Shown here piece after piece: positions 16,223-23,916 of a stretch of 45,130 bases of DNA (positions are counted from its first letter, which is position 1; the number at the start of each line of letters is the position of its first letter). The notes beneath the pieces were generated by a model. That model searched no databases, was not told the DNA's origin, and was given only the letters and a program-made list of their open reading frames with translations. The DNA is from Elusimicrobia bacterium GWF2_62_30 (GTDB taxonomy: Bacteria > Elusimicrobiota > Elusimicrobia > Elusimicrobiales > UBA9959), in NCBI GenBank assembly GCA_001799995.1, contig MGUK01000050.1:1-45130 (forward strand), given 5' to 3'. The position numbers were made by a program, and so were the translations under genes.

Positions 16223-17023
16223 ATGAAGACCAACACGATAGCCCTGCTTTCGGATTTCGGGACCACGGACCCGTTCGTAAGCGCCATAAAAGGCGTGCTG
16301 TACACCAGGATCCCGCGCCTGACCATCATCGACATCACCCACGACGTGCCCCCGCAGGACATACAGACCGGCGCGTTCTACCTGATGGCCGCCATGCCGT
16401 ACATGCCCAAATCCACCCTGTTCATAAACGTGGTGGACCCCACCGTGGGGACCGGCCGGGGCATAATCTGGGCGAAGACGGAGCATTACCAGTTCATAGC
16501 CCCTGACAACGGCCTGATAAGCTGGGTGGAACAGGCCGAGAAAATAAAAGAAGCGCGCTTCATCAGCAACTCCGGGTTGTTCAGCAAGGACATCAGCGCC
16601 ACCTTCCACGGCCGCGACATCATGGCCCCGGTGGCGGCGGCTATAGCCAAAGGGCTGCCTGAAAAGAAGATAGGCCCTGTCTTCAACGATTACCGCAAGC
16701 TGCCTTTCCCCCGCCCGGAGAAGGCGGGCAACCGGGTGACCGGGCAGGTGATAGCCATAGACCATTTCGGCAACGCCATAACCAACATCCGGCGCGGCCA
16801 CGTGAACGCCAACGCGGTCTTCGCCATCTCGGAGCGCATGATCAAAGGCCTGAAGCTTACCTACGCCTCGGTACCGGAAGGCGAGGCGCTGGCGGTCATC
16901 GGCTCTTTCGGCTTTCTTGAATTCTCGGTTCGGAACGGTAATTTCGCGAGGGCTTTCGACGTCAAGATCGGCTCGCCGGTGGAAGCCATGGGATCAATAG
17001 ATGAACGACTACAAAATACTTAA
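16223..17023 (+). CDS. SAM hydroxide adenosyltransferase (DUF62 family)
   Basis: This family (SAM_HAT, formerly DUF62) hydrolyses S-adenosylmethionine to adenosine and methionine. The 266-residue protein starts with IALLSDFGTTDPFVSAIKG. It contains ITHDVPPQDIQTGAFYL, VVDPTVGT, the adenosine-contacting FIAPDNGL, and GRDIMAPVAA, followed by a C-terminal barrel with IDHFGNAITNI. Its end overlaps the next gene by 23 bases. A 16-bp GC palindrome at 16168-16183 lies in the short gap after pyrE. Confidence 0.9.
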   Translation: MKTNTIALLSDFGTTDPFVSAIKGVLYTRIPRLTIIDITHDVPPQDIQTGAFYLMAAMPYMPKSTLFINVVDPTVGTGRGIIWAKTEHYQFIAPDNGLISWVEQAEKIKEARFISNSGLFSKDISATFHGRDIMAPVAAAIAKGLPEKKIGPVFNDYRKLPFPRPEKAGNRVTGQVIAIDHFGNAITNIRRGHVNANAVFAISERMIKGLKLTYASVPEGEALAVIGSFGFLEFSVRNGNFARAFDVKIGSPVEAMGSIDERLQNT

Positions 17024-18185
17024 ACTTAAAACCTCGGCGGTAAAACGCCGCGCCTCCGGGCATCTCTGGGTGTTCTCCAACGAGCTGGAGAAGGTGGACA
17101 CCACCATCCCGCCCGGAACTATCTGCGGCCTGCAGTACCCCACCGGCAACGCCGCCGGCGTCGGCTTTTTCAACCCGAAAAGTCTCATTTCCTTCCGCCT
17201 GCTGGCCGCGAACACGCTGACGCTGCCGGAAGATTTCATTAAAACGCGCCTGGAGCAGGCGCTGGAATACCGCGAGTCGCTAGGCATCAGCCGCAACTGC
17301 CGCCTCTGCTTCGGAGAATCGGACGGCCTGCCCGGGCTGGTAGTGGACCGCTACGGCGACGCCGTGGTCGTGGAGATCCTTTCGGCCGGCATGGAACTGC
17401 TGAAGGCCGAGATAACGACCGCCCTCATCGACGTGCTGCGCCCGCGCGGCATCGTCTACCGCAATACCCACCATTTCCGCGAACTGGAAGGCCTGCCGAG
17501 CTACGAGGAGGTCGCCTTCGGGACCATGCCCGAGAAGGCGCGCATACAGGAGAACGGGCTGGAATACATGGTGCCCATGAGCGGCGCGCAGAAGACCGGC
17601 TGGTATTTCGACCAGCGCGAGAACCGGGCGGCGCTGGCGCCACTCTTCAAAGGCCGCAAGGTGCTGGACCTGCACACCTACCTCGGCGCTTTCGCGATAA
17701 CTGCGGCCAAAGCCGGGGCCGAAGCGGTCTGGGGCATAGATTCCTCGGATAAAGCCGTAGAGGCCGCCATCGAGAACGCGGAGCTCAACGGCGTCGGCAA
17801 GAAAATAACTTTCAGGAAGGAGAAGGCCGAACGGGTGCTGGAGGCCCTCGAGTCCGGCCAGCTGCCCGAGAAGCCGGACTTCATCCTGCTGGACCCGCCG
17901 AACATAGTTCACAACAAGAAGCACCTCCCCCAGGCCCTGAAGATGCTGGCCCGCATGGCGGGCGCCGCCATAAAGGCCCTGCCGCGCGGCGGCTACCTGG
18001 CGGTGTCCACCTGCTCGCACCACATCTCCCGCGGGATGTTCGTAGAGACCCTGGCCGGCGCGGCGGCGCGGACCAACCGCAAAGCCATGCTGGTGGAACT
18101 GCGCGGCCAGGCCAAAGACCACCCGATCCTTATCAGCATGCCCGAGACCGAATACCTGCATTTCGCGCTCCTGCGCGTAGTCTGA
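17001..18185 (+). CDS. RlmI-like class I SAM-dependent RNA methyltransferase
   Basis: A 394-residue member of the RlmI/YwbD family of 23S rRNA cytosine-C5 methyltransferases. The N-terminus is a PUA-like domain (KRRASGHLWVFSNELEKV). Then come the EEHEA-like region with RLCFGESDGLPGLVVDRYG, the SAM motif VLDLHTYLGAFAITAAKAGA and the catalytic-loop motif LLDPPNIVHNKK. VSTCSHHIS near the end carries a Cys where the family has its nucleophile. The start lies inside the preceding gene. The preceding SAM-consuming gene makes an interesting neighbour for a SAM-using enzyme. Confidence 0.88.
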   Translation: MNDYKILKLKTSAVKRRASGHLWVFSNELEKVDTTIPPGTICGLQYPTGNAAGVGFFNPKSLISFRLLAANTLTLPEDFIKTRLEQALEYRESLGISRNCRLCFGESDGLPGLVVDRYGDAVVVEILSAGMELLKAEITTALIDVLRPRGIVYRNTHHFRELEGLPSYEEVAFGTMPEKARIQENGLEYMVPMSGAQKTGWYFDQRENRAALAPLFKGRKVLDLHTYLGAFAITAAKAGAEAVWGIDSSDKAVEAAIENAELNGVGKKITFRKEKAERVLEALESGQLPEKPDFILLDPPNIVHNKKHLPQALKMLARMAGAAIKALPRGGYLAVSTCSHHISRGMFVETLAGAAARTNRKAMLVELRGQAKDHPILISMPETEYLHFALLRVV

Positions 18186-18195
18186 CCGGGGCGGT

Positions 18196-18235
18196 AAAAA
18201 AAGCCGGCCGCGTGCAGCGCGGCCGGCTTTTTATT
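18196..18235. terminator. Bidirectional terminator
   Basis: A 12-bp perfect stem (AAGCCGGCCGCG and its complement, 18201-18212 and 18218-18229) is flanked by an A run on the left and a T run on the right. It lies between the convergent methyltransferase and response-regulator genes, so it can stop transcription from both sides. Confidence 0.9.
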
Positions 18236-18248
18236 TAGCCTGAATATT

Positions 18249-18620
18249 TTAAGAGATAGAACTTTTTACTACCTTGAGGATCTCGGAGCGGCTGGAAGGT
18301 TTCGTCAGGTAGGTCTTGGCGCCGTAGCCTATGGCTTCCTCTATTTCCTTTATGCTGCCCTCGACTGTGAGCATCACCACGGGAATGGGCTTGGTGGCTG
18401 GATCGGTTTTTATCGCCTTGCAGGCCTTGAGGCCGTCCAGGACGGGCATATGGATGTCGAGCATCACCAGCGCGGGCAGCTCTTTACGGGCCAGCTCCAC
18501 GGCCTCCGCGCCGTTCTCGGCCCTGACGATGACATAGCCTTCCCCTTCCAGCATGGTGCTGAGCATCTCCAGCATTTCGGCGTCGTCGTCGGCTATCAGG
18601 ATCTTGTTATGGAGGGGCAT
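18249..18620 (-). CDS. Receiver-only response regulator
   Basis: A 123-residue CheY-like receiver with the acidic triad DDD (11-13), phospho-acceptor Asp55 in VMLDIHMPVLDG, Thr85 and Lys107 in YLTKPSS. There is no output domain. It differs clearly from the receiver at 11773, so this is not a recent duplication. The ribosome site CAGGAGAA lies upstream. It is downstream of tRNA-Phe on the same strand, 25 bases away, and may be co-transcribed with it. Confidence 0.9.
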   Translation of the reverse strand: MPLHNKILIADDDAEMLEMLSTMLEGEGYVIVRAENGAEAVELARKELPALVMLDIHMPVLDGLKACKAIKTDPATKPIPVVMLTVEGSIKEIEEAIGYGAKTYLTKPSSRSEILKVVKSSIS

Positions 18621-18645
18621 AGGACCGTTCTCCTGAAATGGAATT

Positions 18646-18717
18646 TGCCGCGGGTTGGGATCGAACCAACGACACCCGGTTTTTCAGACCGGTGCTCTAC
18701 CACTGAGCTACCGCGGC
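18646..18717 (-). tRNA. tRNA-Phe (GAA)
   Basis: On the minus strand a complete cloverleaf can be folded: 7-bp acceptor GCCGCGG/CCGCGGC, D arm GCTC/GAGC, anticodon stem CCGGT/ACCGG with loop CTGAAAA (anticodon GAA), 5-base variable loop, and T arm GTTGG/CCAAC with loop TTCGATC. The total is 72 bases with discriminator A. CCA is not encoded. A possible -10 (TATTAT) lies at 18743-18748 on the same strand. Confidence 0.95.
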
Positions 18718-18799
18718 AAAATGTGGTAAGACTGCGCCTTCAATAATAGCATTTTTTGAAAAACCTGATAAGGCCGTACGGCCGGGAATAATAATGCGC

Positions 18800-18805
18800 T
18801 ATAAT
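18800..18805 (+). promoter_or_regulatory. Consensus -10 upstream of the polysaccharide deacetylase
   Basis: TATAAT lies 19 bases before the deacetylase ATG; no good -35 is visible. The transcript would start near 18812 and carry GGACGAGAG as its ribosome site. Confidence 0.4.
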
Positions 18806-18824
18806 TATCAGGACGAGAGCCCCC

Positions 18825-19592
18825 ATGACGCCATTCCATTACGCTACCGCCGCCGCGGCCGCCTGCCTTGCCGGGTCGGCGTTTTTTTTGCCCGGCCAGG
18901 CGCGCTGGTGGGGAGCGGCAACGGCCCTGCTCGCCTATGGCGCCGTCACCGCGGCGGGGGTTTTCGAGATACGCCTGAACTACTTCTGCCCGGCGCTCCG
19001 GCACGGCAGGCCCGGCAAAAAAAGAATAGCCCTTACCTTCGACGACGGCCCCGATCCGGCCGCCACGCCGGCCCTGCTAGACCTGCTCAAAGAGCGCGGC
19101 GCGCGCGCCACTTTCTTCTGCGTGGCCGAACGGGCCAAGGACAACGCCGCGCTGGTCCGACGGATCACGGCGGAGGGCCATACCCTGGGGAACCATTCCT
19201 GCGCCCACCGCTGGTGGACCAACTTTCTCACCGGCGGGCCCATGAAGGCCGAGATACTCGGGGCGCAGCAGGTCTTCAAAGAACTTTGCGGGGAAACGCC
19301 GCGGTATTACCGCAGCCCGATGGGGCTCACGAACCCGCACCTGGGGCCCGTCCTGGCAGAGGCCGGGCTGACACTGGCCGGCTGGGATGTGCGGCCCTTC
19401 GACCGCGGGACCCCGGCGGGGACCACCGCCGCGCGGGTGAACGGCGCGGCCAGGGACGGCAGCATCGTCCTGCTGCATGACGGCGGCGCCGCAGCAGAGA
19501 GCCTGTGCGCGGCGGTGGCGGAGATCATTTCCCATTTCACGGCGCTCGGTTATTCGTTCGTCAACCTCGACGAACTCTTCAAGGATATATGA
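18825..19592 (+). CDS. Polysaccharide deacetylase (NodB domain)
   Basis: A 255-residue carbohydrate esterase family 4 protein. Two N-terminal hydrophobic segments are followed by the NodB domain: ALTFDDGPDP (motif 1, metal and catalytic Asp), GNHSCAHRW (motif 2, HxxxH zinc site), YYRSPMG (motif 3), LAGWDVR (motif 4) and VLLHDG (motif 5). It would deacetylate N-acetylated glycans such as peptidoglycan or exopolysaccharide in the envelope. The substrate cannot be told from sequence. It overlaps the next gene by four bases. Confidence 0.88.
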   Translation: MTPFHYATAAAAACLAGSAFFLPGQARWWGAATALLAYGAVTAAGVFEIRLNYFCPALRHGRPGKKRIALTFDDGPDPAATPALLDLLKERGARATFFCVAERAKDNAALVRRITAEGHTLGNHSCAHRWWTNFLTGGPMKAEILGAQQVFKELCGETPRYYRSPMGLTNPHLGPVLAEAGLTLAGWDVRPFDRGTPAGTTAARVNGAARDGSIVLLHDGGAAAESLCAAVAEIISHFTALGYSFVNLDELFKDI

Positions 19593-20416
19593 GACGATAT
19601 ATTTTATGCGGCATTATACTGCTGGCCGCGGCGGCCCAGGGCCGGGCCTACGAATACGAATTCTTCAACGCGGAACAAAGCGCCGTGCTGGCCGCCGACC
19701 CGGGCCAGCCGGTGGTCCGGTCGTTGTACACCCGCAGCGCGGGAAAATATTTCAGGCAAATGAGCTTCTGGGATGTCGGCATCGGCGGGGAACTGCCGCT
19801 GGTGAGGGCCACCCGCGGCGCGGAGCAGGTCGCGGGAGTGAACGTCCGCGGGGATCTCAGGTCCCGGTTCGTGATCAGTTCCCACTCCTTCGACCTGCTC
19901 AACGCCGACTATATCGGCGCCCTGAACCTCAGGCTAAAAAAGCCCTTCGGCCTGCCGGGCAGCGCCGAGTTCTGTCTTTCCCACACCAGCTCGCATCTTG
20001 GTGATGAAGTGTCCCTGGCCACCGCCGCGTATAATTACCGCCAGATAAACTATTCGAGGGAAGTCCTACGGGCGCTTTACTTCGGGAGCTTGTCAGGCTC
20101 GGTCACCCATGCTTACGGGGCGCAGTATATCCTGCGCAAAGACCCGGCAACGCCGCGGGGCAGGCTGGCCCTGCAGTACGATATCTCGGCGCCTTTAGGG
20201 AAACGCTTCCTCTTCGATTCCGACCTCCTGTTCAACGAGGAACATGACTGGGCCCCGGACTTCACGGTGCAGCTGGGGCTTAAACTGGGCAGGGAGGCCG
20301 GCCAGGTCTTCTCGCAGAGACTGACGCTGGAATTCTACGACGGCTATTCCCGGCAGGGCCAGTTCTTCGACAAACGCGAGCGGCATATTTCCATAGGCAT
20401 AACCGCCCATCTCTGA
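19589..20416 (+). CDS. Exported DUF1207-like outer-membrane protein
   Basis: The ATG at 19589 overlaps the deacetylase stop (ATGA) and begins a signal peptide (MRRYILCGIILLAAAAQGRA); a longer frame start at 19505 would lie inside the deacetylase. The 275-residue product resembles DUF1207 proteins: SFWDVGIGGELPLVR, an SFDLLNADYIGAL stretch, HTSSHLGDE and a terminal beta strand HISIGITAHL. The final aromatic and hydrophobic strands suggest an outer-membrane barrel. HTSSHLGDE resembles a conserved surface motif of the family; enzymatic function is unproven. It probably works with the deacetylase in envelope modification (inference). Confidence 0.65.
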   Translation: MRRYILCGIILLAAAAQGRAYEYEFFNAEQSAVLAADPGQPVVRSLYTRSAGKYFRQMSFWDVGIGGELPLVRATRGAEQVAGVNVRGDLRSRFVISSHSFDLLNADYIGALNLRLKKPFGLPGSAEFCLSHTSSHLGDEVSLATAAYNYRQINYSREVLRALYFGSLSGSVTHAYGAQYILRKDPATPRGRLALQYDISAPLGKRFLFDSDLLFNEEHDWAPDFTVQLGLKLGREAGQVFSQRLTLEFYDGYSRQGQFFDKRERHISIGITAHL

Positions 20417-20430
20417 ACCCGCGCCGCGCG

Positions 20431-20458
20431 TTGACATCCCGGGCGCTTTTTGTAATAA
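20431..20458 (+). promoter_or_regulatory. Sigma70-type promoter of the barrel protein gene
   Basis: TTGACA (20431-20436) is a perfect -35 and TAATAA (20453-20458) a good -10, 16 bases apart (17 if AATAAT is taken). It is the best promoter in the window. It gives a leader of about 55 bases with GGGGGA before the ATG at 20520. Confidence 0.75.
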
Positions 20459-20519
20459 TTCAAGAATCGGGTCAGGGGTTTTACTCAGCTTCGCGGTCAA
20501 TTCTACGGGGGGACTATCA

Positions 20520-21452
20520 ATGAAAAGAGCATTGTGGATATTTGCGTTTGCCGCGTTCATCTTGCCGCAGGCCGCTATCGCGCAGGAATACGGCGGAGAG
20601 GACGAGTGGGCGGACGAAGCGCCCGCGCAGCCCGCTCCGGCGCGCAAGAAGGCAAAAGCCAAAGTCCAGCCGGTAGTTGAAGAAGACGCGGAAGAAGCCC
20701 CGGCGCCGGCCCCGAAGCCCAGGAGAAAAGTGCAGGCCGCGCCGGTGGCAGAAGCCGACGAGTACGCCGAGCCGGCGCCGCAGCCGAGACGGCAGCAGCG
20801 CGTCCAGCCCGCCTACAACAATTACAACCGGCAGCCGCGCGCCAATTATAATTCCGGCGGCGACGAAAAGAGGGTAAAGTTCCTGCTCGACCTCAGGCCG
20901 GGCAATTTCGGCATGGCCGACGGGCTTGAGGGCTTCGAGGTCTCGGGCGTGGACTGTTACGGTTTGTCCTGTTATTCCTATACCGACACCGTTACCTCCG
21001 GCTTCATGTGGCTGCCCACCATCAACGCGGGCGTCGGCATTAACACGCCCATGATGGAAATAGACGTGACGGCCGGCTTCGGCTTTATGATGGCCGGCGG
21101 AATGGTAGGCTATACTCTGCAGGGCGACGTGGCGGCCAGGTTCAAGCTGGGCGAAAAAGCGACGATCGGGCCCCACCTGGGGCTTATGTATATCTCCCCC
21201 ACCTGGTATGGCGGAGGCTATACGACGGCCGATGACATCACCATAGAAGGCGCCAGCGGCATTATGGTCGGCGGCTCTTTAACCGCCGGCAAGAAAGTCG
21301 CTTTCGTGGCGTCCATAGACAAGCTGATGATGAGCGAGATGGCGGTCACGGCGAATTCCTTATCCACTTATGATTATGTCGTCGCTCCAACCACCCTGGA
21401 CCTCTCCGGCTGGCTGGTCCAGTTGGGGATCATGTTCAGGTTCGGCAATTAA
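20520..21452 (+). CDS. Outer-membrane beta-barrel protein with low-complexity linker
   Basis: A 310-residue protein with a signal peptide (MKRALWIFAFAAFILPQAAIAQ). A disordered segment rich in Ala, Pro, Glu, Lys and Arg follows (about 23-110, with repeated PAPA/PRR motifs). The C-terminal half has alternating amphipathic strands ending WLVQLGIMFRFGN, typical of an outer-membrane barrel with a terminal aromatic. There is a Cys pair in GVDCYGLSCYSY. The strong promoter suggests high expression. The linker could span or bind peptidoglycan (inference). I recognise no named family. Confidence 0.7.
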   Translation: MKRALWIFAFAAFILPQAAIAQEYGGEDEWADEAPAQPAPARKKAKAKVQPVVEEDAEEAPAPAPKPRRKVQAAPVAEADEYAEPAPQPRRQQRVQPAYNNYNRQPRANYNSGGDEKRVKFLLDLRPGNFGMADGLEGFEVSGVDCYGLSCYSYTDTVTSGFMWLPTINAGVGINTPMMEIDVTAGFGFMMAGGMVGYTLQGDVAARFKLGEKATIGPHLGLMYISPTWYGGGYTTADDITIEGASGIMVGGSLTAGKKVAFVASIDKLMMSEMAVTANSLSTYDYVVAPTTLDLSGWLVQLGIMFRFGN

Positions 21453-21490
21453 CAGTGGGGTCTGACAGCGTGTATTAACCAGGAGGAAAA

Positions 21491-22105
21491 ATGAAAGTTA
21501 TATTTTCTACCGGAAGAGCTGTTTGCTTGATAGGCCTGTTCCTGCTCAGCGGCTGCGCCGGCGGCAACCTCCTGGCGGTGCGCACCGACCGGATAATGAG
21601 CCGCCCGCCGGAGGACCAGCCGATAATCGTGAAGCCTTTCAGGACCAACAACACCGAGGTCCTGGGGGACAAATCCAATGTTCCGGCCGCAGTGGAGGGG
21701 ATGAAGGACCGCGTAAGATCCGGCCTACAGAGCTTCCTTGTGGAAGAACTCCAGACCGCCGGGTTCAACGCCATGGCCTACAAGCCTAATGCCCCGCTCC
21801 CCAAAGGCGGGCTGATCCTGGACGGCATCGTGCGCAAGATCGACAACGGCTCTACGGCCGCAAGGTTCTGGGTGGGCATGGGCGCAGGCGCGGCCACTAT
21901 CATCTCCACTGTGCGCATCACCCGGTCGGAGGACCAGAAGGACGTGCTGGCCGAGTTCGACGCTACTGGCTCCACCAAGGGCGAAGGCGGCTGGAGCGCT
22001 TATACGGACAGCGCCCAGGCTAATTCACAGAGGCTGGCCAAGGCGATAGTCAAGAATTACTTCATGAAAAAACCGGCCGGCGGCCAGGACGAGTACGAGA
22101 AATAA
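21491..22105 (+). CDS. DUF4410-like lipoprotein
   Basis: A 204-residue protein with a lipoprotein signal peptide and lipobox LLSGC. The mature part resembles the DUF4410 family: a V/IxPF stretch (IIVKPFRTNNTEV), then FLVEELQTAGFNA, LILDGIVRKIDNGSTAARFWVGMGAG and a C-terminal ending ANSQRLAKAIVKNYF. It is expected in the periplasm or anchored to the outer membrane; function is unknown. The ribosome site AGGAGG is strong. It follows the barrel gene by 38 bases and ends before a bidirectional terminator. Confidence 0.75.
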   Translation: MKVIFSTGRAVCLIGLFLLSGCAGGNLLAVRTDRIMSRPPEDQPIIVKPFRTNNTEVLGDKSNVPAAVEGMKDRVRSGLQSFLVEELQTAGFNAMAYKPNAPLPKGGLILDGIVRKIDNGSTAARFWVGMGAGAATIISTVRITRSEDQKDVLAEFDATGSTKGEGGWSAYTDSAQANSQRLAKAIVKNYFMKKPAGGQDEYEK

Positions 22106-22117
22106 CCCGCCCGCTTC

Positions 22118-22167
22118 CGGGGCATAAAAAAACACCGGGTGAAAGCCCGGTGTTTTTTTATGCCCCG
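22118..22167. terminator. Near-perfect bidirectional terminator, end of the polyene cluster
   Basis: A 22-bp stem with no mismatch (22118-22139 and 22146-22167) encloses a 6-base loop TGAAAG. Its arms contain A7 and T7 tracts, so it terminates from both sides. It separates the + strand lipoprotein gene from the last gene of the minus-strand polyene cluster. Confidence 0.92.
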
Positions 22168-22182
22168 CGGGGAGTTTCAGGG

Positions 22183-22557
22183 TCAGGAGTCTTTTTCAAG
22201 CGTCAGCTCGACGTGCGCGGCTTTTTCCGGGCCCACGGCCGACCTGGCTTTTACCGTGAAACGCCCGCCCGAGCAGGAAAAGGCCAGCAGCGCGTCGATA
22301 CGCTCTCCGGGCTTCACTTCCCTCAGGAACTTGGCCCTATCCACCGACACTATGCGCAGGGGCGCCCCTGTGAACCGCTCCATGACGGCCCGCGCCATCT
22401 CCAGCTCCAGCACCCCGGGGACCAGCGGCCTTCCCGGGAAATGCCCGGAGAACACGGCGAGCTCCGCCGGGAAGATGAAGACCGCTTCCAGCTCTCCCTC
22501 CCGGGGATTCCGGAGTTCTTTTAGGCCCTCCGCCGCGTCGCTTTTAAGGTCATTCAT
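22183..22557 (-). CDS. Hot-dog 3-hydroxyacyl-ACP dehydratase (ApeI/FabZ-like)
   Basis: A 124-residue FabA/FabZ-type dehydratase. FSGHFPGRPLVPGVLELEMA carries the catalytic His (39) and the helix Glu (about 53). It should remove water from the 3-hydroxyacyl-ACP formed in each extension round, giving the double bonds of the polyene. The second dehydratase at 26525 is of a different subtype, and such pairs are usual in aryl polyene clusters. It is the last gene of the cluster; its start overlaps the lipoprotein gene upstream by 8 bases. Confidence 0.85.
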   Translation of the reverse strand: MNDLKSDAAEGLKELRNPREGELEAVFIFPAELAVFSGHFPGRPLVPGVLELEMARAVMERFTGAPLRIVSVDRAKFLREVKPGERIDALLAFSCSGGRFTVKARSAVGPEKAAHVELTLEKDS

Positions 22558-23251
22558 AAAATAATTTTTCCGGGAGTTCTCCCGGCTCCAGCTTCAGCAG
22601 GTCGGCCTCGAGCTTCAGCTGCGCCTTCTTGTTCTCCACGACTATATGGCGCGGAACTTTCCGCTCCACTCCGGGGACGGCGGCATAATCGGAATACTCC
22701 ACCTCGTAAGCCGCGCCGTTGCGCAGCACGGTGAACCGCTCCGCCTGCTCGCCGCCCTGCTCCTCCGCGAAACGGAATTCTTCCTGAACCCCGTTCTTGC
22801 GCAGGTAGGCCAGTATGACCGACGCCCCCCGCTTCGAGACGACCACCGGCGCGTCGGCGGCAGGCGGCAGGAACAGCAGTTCCACCAGGTCCGCGGCCGG
22901 CCCGGTGAGCCAGCTTTTGCGTATGGCCCCCGGTTTCTTTATTACGCGCACGGCCTTGCCGGGAACCGCGGCCAGTTCGAAAAGGCTGCCGCCGAATTCG
23001 CCGAACGCGGCGGCGCGCCAGGCGCCGCGGCGCTTTACCAGCAGGTAGCCGGTAAAGTCGAACTGGCGCCCGTAAAAAGACAGCGTGACCCTGTGCTGGG
23101 CCCGGTAAGCCGCCGGGTAGGGCCCCTGCACCCTTTTCCTGAACCCGTCCACCACCACCTGGTCGCCGAACGGGATCCCGGTCAGGCGCGGCGCGAAGCA
23201 GGCGCCGAGCAGGCAGGGCAGGAGTAAAAGGGACAGGCGGCTTTTCTTCAT
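22550..23251 (-). CDS. DUF3261-like outer-membrane lipoprotein
   Basis: A 233-residue protein with a lipoprotein signal (LLLLPCLLGAC, lipid Cys18). The body resembles DUF3261 lipoproteins: a beta-rich fold with VTLSFYGRQFDFTGYLLVKRRG, AFGEFGGSLFEL and a late stretch VPRHIVVENKKAQLKLEADLL. The fold type is like LolB, and a LolA-like gene directly precedes it. Proteins of this pair occur in aryl polyene clusters and probably carry the finished lipid across the periplasm to the outer membrane (inference from family context). It overlaps the LolA-like gene by 4 bases. Confidence 0.75.
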   Translation of the reverse strand: MKKSRLSLLLLPCLLGACFAPRLTGIPFGDQVVVDGFRKRVQGPYPAAYRAQHRVTLSFYGRQFDFTGYLLVKRRGAWRAAAFGEFGGSLFELAAVPGKAVRVIKKPGAIRKSWLTGPAADLVELLFLPPAADAPVVVSKRGASVILAYLRKNGVQEEFRFAEEQGGEQAERFTVLRNGAAYEVEYSDYAAVPGVERKVPRHIVVENKKAQLKLEADLLKLEPGELPEKLFYE

Positions 23252-23916
23252 TTCTGTTCCGGCGCGAACAGGCCGGCGGGGAGCTCGGGATTGAGCCGCA
23301 CGTCCTCGAAGCTTATCAGCGTATAGTCGCTCTCCCCCTCGCGGATCCTGACGGAACTGACGCTGTCGAGGGCCGGAGTGAATTTCATCTCGATAGCGGG
23401 GATGAACTGCCGCATCTTTTTGTTCTTCGGCACCAGCACCAGCCGCGCCGGCTCCCCGGAATAGACCGCCAGCTCGTATTTCCCGGCCTGCTCGGAGAAC
23501 TTACCCTGGTGCAGGCCGGCGATCTGGCCGAACACCTCGAAAAGCGCGTCGGCGACAGGCAGTTTAAGCCTGCGCGGCTGGCCCTTTATATAATCGTATT
23601 TAGCCAGCTCCCGCCCGTTCATGATCAGGAGGGAGTGGAACGGGGAGGTTATCTCCCAGCGCAGGCTGGACGGCACCGAGAAAGCGAACGTCCCGCTGGA
23701 GGTCAGCACGTCCTGGAAAAGCAGCAGGTGTTTTTCCTGCACGAACCTGGCCTGCAAGGTTCGCGAAGCTTTAAGGTTCCCCTCCAGTTTGCCCAGGAAT
23801 TCCTTCTGCTGCGCGGGCGAAAACCTGACCGACACGGAGGAGTCGGCGGCGTGAGCGGTCCAGGCCGGGAACAGGCCCGCTAAAGCCAGCAGAGGCAAAA
23901 GGAATATTTTTTTCAT
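23248..23916 (-). CDS. LolA-family periplasmic carrier
   Basis: A 222-residue LolA-like protein with a signal peptide (MKKIFLLPLLALAGLFPAWTAHA). The mature part has the LolA pattern: SRTLQARFVQEKHLL, SGTFAFSVPSSLRWEITSPFHSLL and NGRELAKYDY. LolA-type proteins carry hydrophobic cargo through the periplasm; here it may ferry the polyene lipid rather than general lipoproteins, since it is embedded in the biosynthetic operon next to a LolB-like DUF3261 lipoprotein (inference). Its start overlaps the upstream ketosynthase-like gene by four bases. Confidence 0.82.
   Translation of the reverse strand: MKKIFLLPLLALAGLFPAWTAHAADSSVSVRFSPAQQKEFLGKLEGNLKASRTLQARFVQEKHLLLFQDVLTSSGTFAFSVPSSLRWEITSPFHSLLIMNGRELAKYDYIKGQPRRLKLPVADALFEVFGQIAGLHQGKFSEQAGKYELAVYSGEPARLVLVPKNKKMRQFIPAIEMKFTPALDSVSSVRIREGESDYTLISFEDVRLNPELPAGLFAPEQK

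Noticed and set aside
15359-16801. 480-codon antisense frame spanning pyrE and the SAM hydrolase gene
   Set aside because: It crosses several well-supported genes on the other strand and lacks any family motif or ribosome site.
18646-18717. Integration site at the tRNA-Phe gene
   Set aside because: No integrase gene and no repeated tRNA 3' end were found nearby.
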